Of a stretch of 6,904 bases of DNA, positions 4,800 to 6,904 are shown one piece after another. Position 1 is the stretch's first letter, and every line of letters starts with the position of its first letter. The DNA is taken from contig JAEZSM010000177.1 in assembly GCA_023421875.1 (NCBI GenBank), positions 1 through 6,904 of the forward strand. The letters run 5' to 3'. The position numbers and the translations under genes were made by a program. The stretch comes from Spirochaetota bacterium. GTDB lineage: Bacteria > Spirochaetota > Spirochaetia > Treponematales > Rectinemataceae. The notes below the pieces were generated by a model. It saw only the letters and a list, made by a program, of their open reading frames with translations. It had not been told where the DNA came from and did no database searches.

Positions 4800-5836
4800 T
4801 TTATCGCTTTTCGGACGTTGAGGAAACGCAGCGGATCGATGATCGACGTGCCCAGGTGCACTTCATAGTGGAGATGAGGTCCAGTCGACTTTCCCGTGTT
4901 TCCCAGGGTGCCGATAACCTGGCCCTGGGCAACCTGCTGGCCTTTTTTGACGCGGATAGACCTGAGATGACCGTAACGTGTGATAAACCCGTGGCTGTGC
5001 TGTATCGTGACGCTGTTGCCCAGCTCGGCGGTGTAACTGGCGTCGATTATTTTTCCGTCCGCGGTGGCTAGGATTTGATCCCCCGAACGATAGGTGGAAA
5101 TATCGATCCCAGTATGCAGATACCACTGGCCTGCGGAAAACGGATGTTCGTTCTGGCCAAAATACATGGAGATGTGCCCGAGGCCGCCCTGAATAGGCCA
5201 AATATTGGGTATTTCGGACATTATATCCTTCTGGGCGGCGACGGTGTTGGCGATCCGATCCAGGCCGGGAACCGCAGAATCCAGATAGGCGGATAAGGCG
5301 TTGAGACGTTCGACTTCCCTGAACGCCATACCCTGGCTAGCAGGCATGGAGAGCAGACTGGCTAGTCCGGCGGCTTTCAGAGCCTGCTCGGCCGGTACGG
5401 CCGACTGTTTTAGGCCACCCTGGGCACCGACAGCAAGCAATTCCGCCAACTTTGATTCGAACCTAAGTGCCGAACCCATCAGGGTTTCGGCACCGTCGCG
5501 CAGTTCGTCCACCGCTGCGCTGGCTTCGGCCGCGCGGCCCTGTGCTATGCGCAGCTGGATCCGCACCGCCGTATAGCGCGTGGCGGAAAAGAGGGAGAAT
5601 ACCACTAGGGCGACAAAAGAGATGCCCGTCAGCCCTAAAAGAAAACGACTTATTCCGAAGCGCCGGGATGGGGCTTCGGAATGGGGAATAAAGACTATCG
5701 TCGTCTTTGCGCCTAGCCATGCGGCAATCCGCCGCGGGATCGATACAAAGCCGCCGAAAAAGGCCTTGGTTCCTGCCACAAGTCGGACATAGAAGAGTTT
5801 TTCTCGCTTTTTATAATTGCGCAGGCCCTCGGGCAA
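4796..5836 (-). CDS. Membrane-anchored M23 (LytM-type) peptidoglycan endopeptidase
   Basis: A 346-aa protein. A basic cytoplasmic N-terminus of about 63 residues contains TTIVFIPHSEAPSRRFGISR. One membrane segment follows (64-84), then a predicted coiled-coil-like region (about 92-135), a linker and the M23 domain (about 212-341). The catalytic set is complete: H241-x3-D245 (HTGID), H290 in RYGH, and H321-L-H323 (GPHLHYEVH). H241, D245 and H323 should bind Zn2+, with H290 and H321 assisting. It should cleave peptide cross-links in the periplasm. The start is TTG (5836-5834), chosen because AAAGGAG (5849-5843) lies 6 nt upstream. The gene overlaps the bactofilin gene by 4 nt; bactofilin-linked M23 enzymes are recruited through their cytoplasmic tail, which fits the long N-terminus. 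The gene is divergent from htpG. Confidence 0.9.
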   Translation of the reverse strand: MPEGLRNYKKREKLFYVRLVAGTKAFFGGFVSIPRRIAAWLGAKTTIVFIPHSEAPSRRFGISRFLLGLTGISFVALVVFSLFSATRYTAVRIQLRIAQGRAAEASAAVDELRDGAETLMGSALRFESKLAELLAVGAQGGLKQSAVPAEQALKAAGLASLLSMPASQGMAFREVERLNALSAYLDSAVPGLDRIANTVAAQKDIMSEIPNIWPIQGGLGHISMYFGQNEHPFSAGQWYLHTGIDISTYRSGDQILATADGKIIDASYTAELGNSVTIQHSHGFITRYGHLRSIRVKKGQQVAQGQVIGTLGNTGKSTGPHLHYEVHLGTSIIDPLRFLNVRKAIK

Positions 5837-5842
5837 AGGCTT

Positions 5843-5849
5843 CTCCTTT
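5843..5849 (-). promoter_or_regulatory. Strong ribosome-binding site that fixes a TTG start
   Basis: AAAGGAG (sense) lies 6 nt before TTG 5836-5834 of the M23 gene. No ATG or GTG is similarly placed, so the rare TTG is the best start. A TACTAT -10-like box lies 8 nt further upstream (5862-5857), without a well-spaced -35. Confidence 0.65.
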
Positions 5850-6071
5850 CGCTTCTATAGTAAAACAGTGACGGACGACGGCTGTTTCAAAGACCAGGCT
5901 CGGGTCGCCTCAAGCCTCCGAACACGCCAAGGGCCTATAACTGTAACACTGGCGGAAGTAGGCTGTCAAAGGCGCAGAAAAAGGAGCCCGGGCGGCTGGC
6001 CTGCAACAAGAAACACCTCGATTCGGCCTTGAGCGGTAAATTGGCAAAACTCCTTTATCAACAGGGAAAAA

Positions 6072-6089
6072 TTTAGTACATTTTTAGTA
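6072..6089 (+). repeat. Direct repeat TTTAGTA, 11-bp period, upstream of htpG
   Basis: TTTAGTA occurs at 6072-6078 and 6083-6089, one helical turn apart, in the AT-rich promoter zone of htpG. Either copy could contribute a -10-like element (TACATT 6077-6082, TAGTAT 6085-6090), but no good -35 sits at 16-18 nt. It might be a regulator half-site pair or chance in AT-rich DNA. Confidence 0.3.
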
Positions 6090-6117
6090 TACGCATTAAT
6101 TCAATACCAATACTGAC

Positions 6118-6121
6118 GAGG
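6118..6121 (+). promoter_or_regulatory. htpG: Ribosome-binding site of htpG inside a perfect palindrome
   Basis: GAGG lies 7 nt before the ATG at 6129. Bases 6119-6128 read AGGTATACCT, a perfect 10-bp palindrome that includes most of the site. It could form a small RNA hairpin or dimer contact, or be coincidental. Confidence 0.5.
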
Positions 6122-6128
6122 TATACCT

Positions 6129-6904
6129 ATGTCGACCTATGCCTTCAAGACCGAAGTGAGCCAGCTCTTAGAGCTCATCACCCACTCCCTTTACTCCCAC
6201 AAGGAAATCTTTTTGCGGGAGCTGATTTCCAACGCCTCCGATGCCATCGATAAGCTACGCTATTTGTCGATTTCCGACGACGCCTACAAGGCTATCAACG
6301 TCGAGCCCAAGATAAGCGTCTATGTGGACGACAAGGCCAAGACCATTGTCGTTTCGGACAATGGGGTGGGCATGAACGAGGAAGAGCTGGCGGAAAACCT
6401 GGGCACCATAGCGCGCTCGGGCACCAAGAGCTTTTTAGAAAGACTGTCGGATTCGGACCGGAAGAACTCCAACCTCATCGGCCAGTTCGGTGTGGGTTTC
6501 TATTCGGTGTTCATGATCGCCGACAAGGTGGAAGTGATAAGCCGCAAGGCTGGGACGGACAAAGCCTATTGTTGGTCCAGCGCCGGAAAGGGCGAGTTCA
6601 GCATCGACGCATCGGTGCGGGAAGGCTTTGGCACGGATGTAAAAATTTTCGTTAACAGCGAGGGCGAGGAATACCTCTCCCGCTGGTCGCTGGACAGCCT
6701 CTTGCGCAAATACTCCAACCACATCGCCTATCCCATTCACCTTCTCTCCCAGGAGCCCACGTACGACGACAAGGGCAAGGAAAAGGGCCGGGAGTTCAAG
6801 GACGAACAGATAAACGCAGCCAGCGCCCTCTGGAGACGCCCCAAGAACGAATTGCAGGACAAGGATTATATCGATTTCTACAAGTCCTTCGCCGCCGAGG
6901 ACGA
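6129..6904 (+). CDS. htpG: Hsp90-family chaperone HtpG, N-terminal part (runs off the window)
   Basis: 258 codons from ATG 6129 stay open to the window edge; full HtpG is about 620-640 aa, so the middle-domain end and dimerisation domain are missing. The GHKL ATPase domain is complete with its motifs intact: ELISNASDAIDKLR (31-44, catalytic E31 and Mg-binding N35), SDNGVGM (76-82, D77 contacts adenine), the lid IARSGTKSF (94-102), QFGVGFYSVFMIADKV (119-134) and GFGTDVKIFV (166-175). The middle domain begins with ASALWRRPKNEL (230-241). HtpG is a cytoplasmic ATP-dependent chaperone for folding and protein quality control. The N-terminus STYAFKTEVSQLLELITHSL follows the usual family start, which supports this ATG together with the GAGG site. 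It is divergent from the M23-bactofilin operon and has no evident functional link to it. Confidence 0.96.
   Translation, partial: MSTYAFKTEVSQLLELITHSLYSHKEIFLRELISNASDAIDKLRYLSISDDAYKAINVEPKISVYVDDKAKTIVVSDNGVGMNEEELAENLGTIARSGTKSFLERLSDSDRKNSNLIGQFGVGFYSVFMIADKVEVISRKAGTDKAYCWSSAGKGEFSIDASVREGFGTDVKIFVNSEGEEYLSRWSLDSLLRKYSNHIAYPIHLLSQEPTYDDKGKEKGREFKDEQINAASALWRRPKNELQDKDYIDFYKSFAAED

Larger units (their letters stand above)
5850..6128. other. Divergent intergenic region between the M23 peptidase gene and htpG, no gene recognised
   Basis: About 280 bp without a coding region I can support on either strand. The part next to the M23 gene contains the TACTAT box noted above. The middle (about 5900-6040) is GC-richer and shows no tRNA fold or convincing hairpin. 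The last 70 bp before htpG are AT-rich and presumably hold its promoter. I saw no CIRCE element (GCACTC-N9-GAGTGC type). Confidence 0.5.

Noticed and set aside
5857..5890. TTGAAA ... TACTAT as a full promoter for the M23 gene
   Set aside because: The spacer is 22 nt, too long for a sigma-70 promoter; only the -10-like box is noted.
5837..6128. tRNA, small RNA or small ORF in the M23-htpG spacer
   Set aside because: No cloverleaf or T-loop motif, no strong terminator hairpin and no short frame with a ribosome site that I could support.
6435..6740. 101-aa open frame on the minus strand
   Set aside because: Shadow inside htpG, whose Hsp90 motifs run uninterrupted across the region.

Overview
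The window looks like chromosomal DNA from a spirochaete (Spirochaetota, probably a Treponema/Spirochaeta-like lineage; moderate confidence). The main clues are an M23 peptidase with a cytoplasmic 'FIPHSE' segment overlapping a bactofilin gene, a RicT/PSP1 protein with a modified N-terminal half, and an HtpG N-terminus of spirochaete type. The phylum is inferred from recalled family resemblance, not from a search. No tRNA, rRNA, CRISPR array, insertion sequence or transposase was found.

Left half (1-3163), an arsenic-resistance island. The window opens inside the 3' end of a + strand gene whose last 47 residues match the C-terminus of arsenite methyltransferase ArsM. Facing it is a minus-strand operon: a thioredoxin-like protein with a CPKC active site, then a 394-residue ArsP/DUF318-type permease carrying a CSC motif. 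A 128-bp control region separates this from a + strand operon: an ArsR/SmtB repressor with eight cysteines, then two small permease proteins (160 and 183 aa) that are homologous halves of one permease and contain no cysteine. The control region can be read in detail. Two promoters point outward (TTGACA-N17-TATATA leftward, TTGACC-N17-TACTAT rightward). Each start region is covered by a copy of a 22-bp inverted repeat (TATGTGAGT-N4-ATTCACATA, and a degenerate copy). The arsR transcript is predicted to be leaderless. The likely logic is that one As/Sb-sensing repressor controls two structurally different permeases, with ArsM nearby supplying methylated arsenicals.

Right half (3166-5836, minus strand), cell-envelope and RNA-processing housekeeping. 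Read 5' to 3', the order is a membrane-anchored M23 (LytM-type) endopeptidase with a TTG start, a bactofilin overlapping it by 4 nt, and then a RicT (YaaT/PSP1) protein with its own candidate promoter and a stem-loop in the leader. The RicT PSP1 domain appears to be interrupted by an insert of about 87 residues, rich in Ala, Pro and Glu in its second half. Bactofilin plus M23 peptidase is a known cell-shape pairing.

Right end (6129-6904, + strand). The first 258 codons of htpG (Hsp90) run off the window. The 292-bp divergent spacer before it holds no recognisable gene. It contains an 11-bp-spaced TTTAGTA direct repeat and a 10-bp palindrome over the ribosome-binding site.
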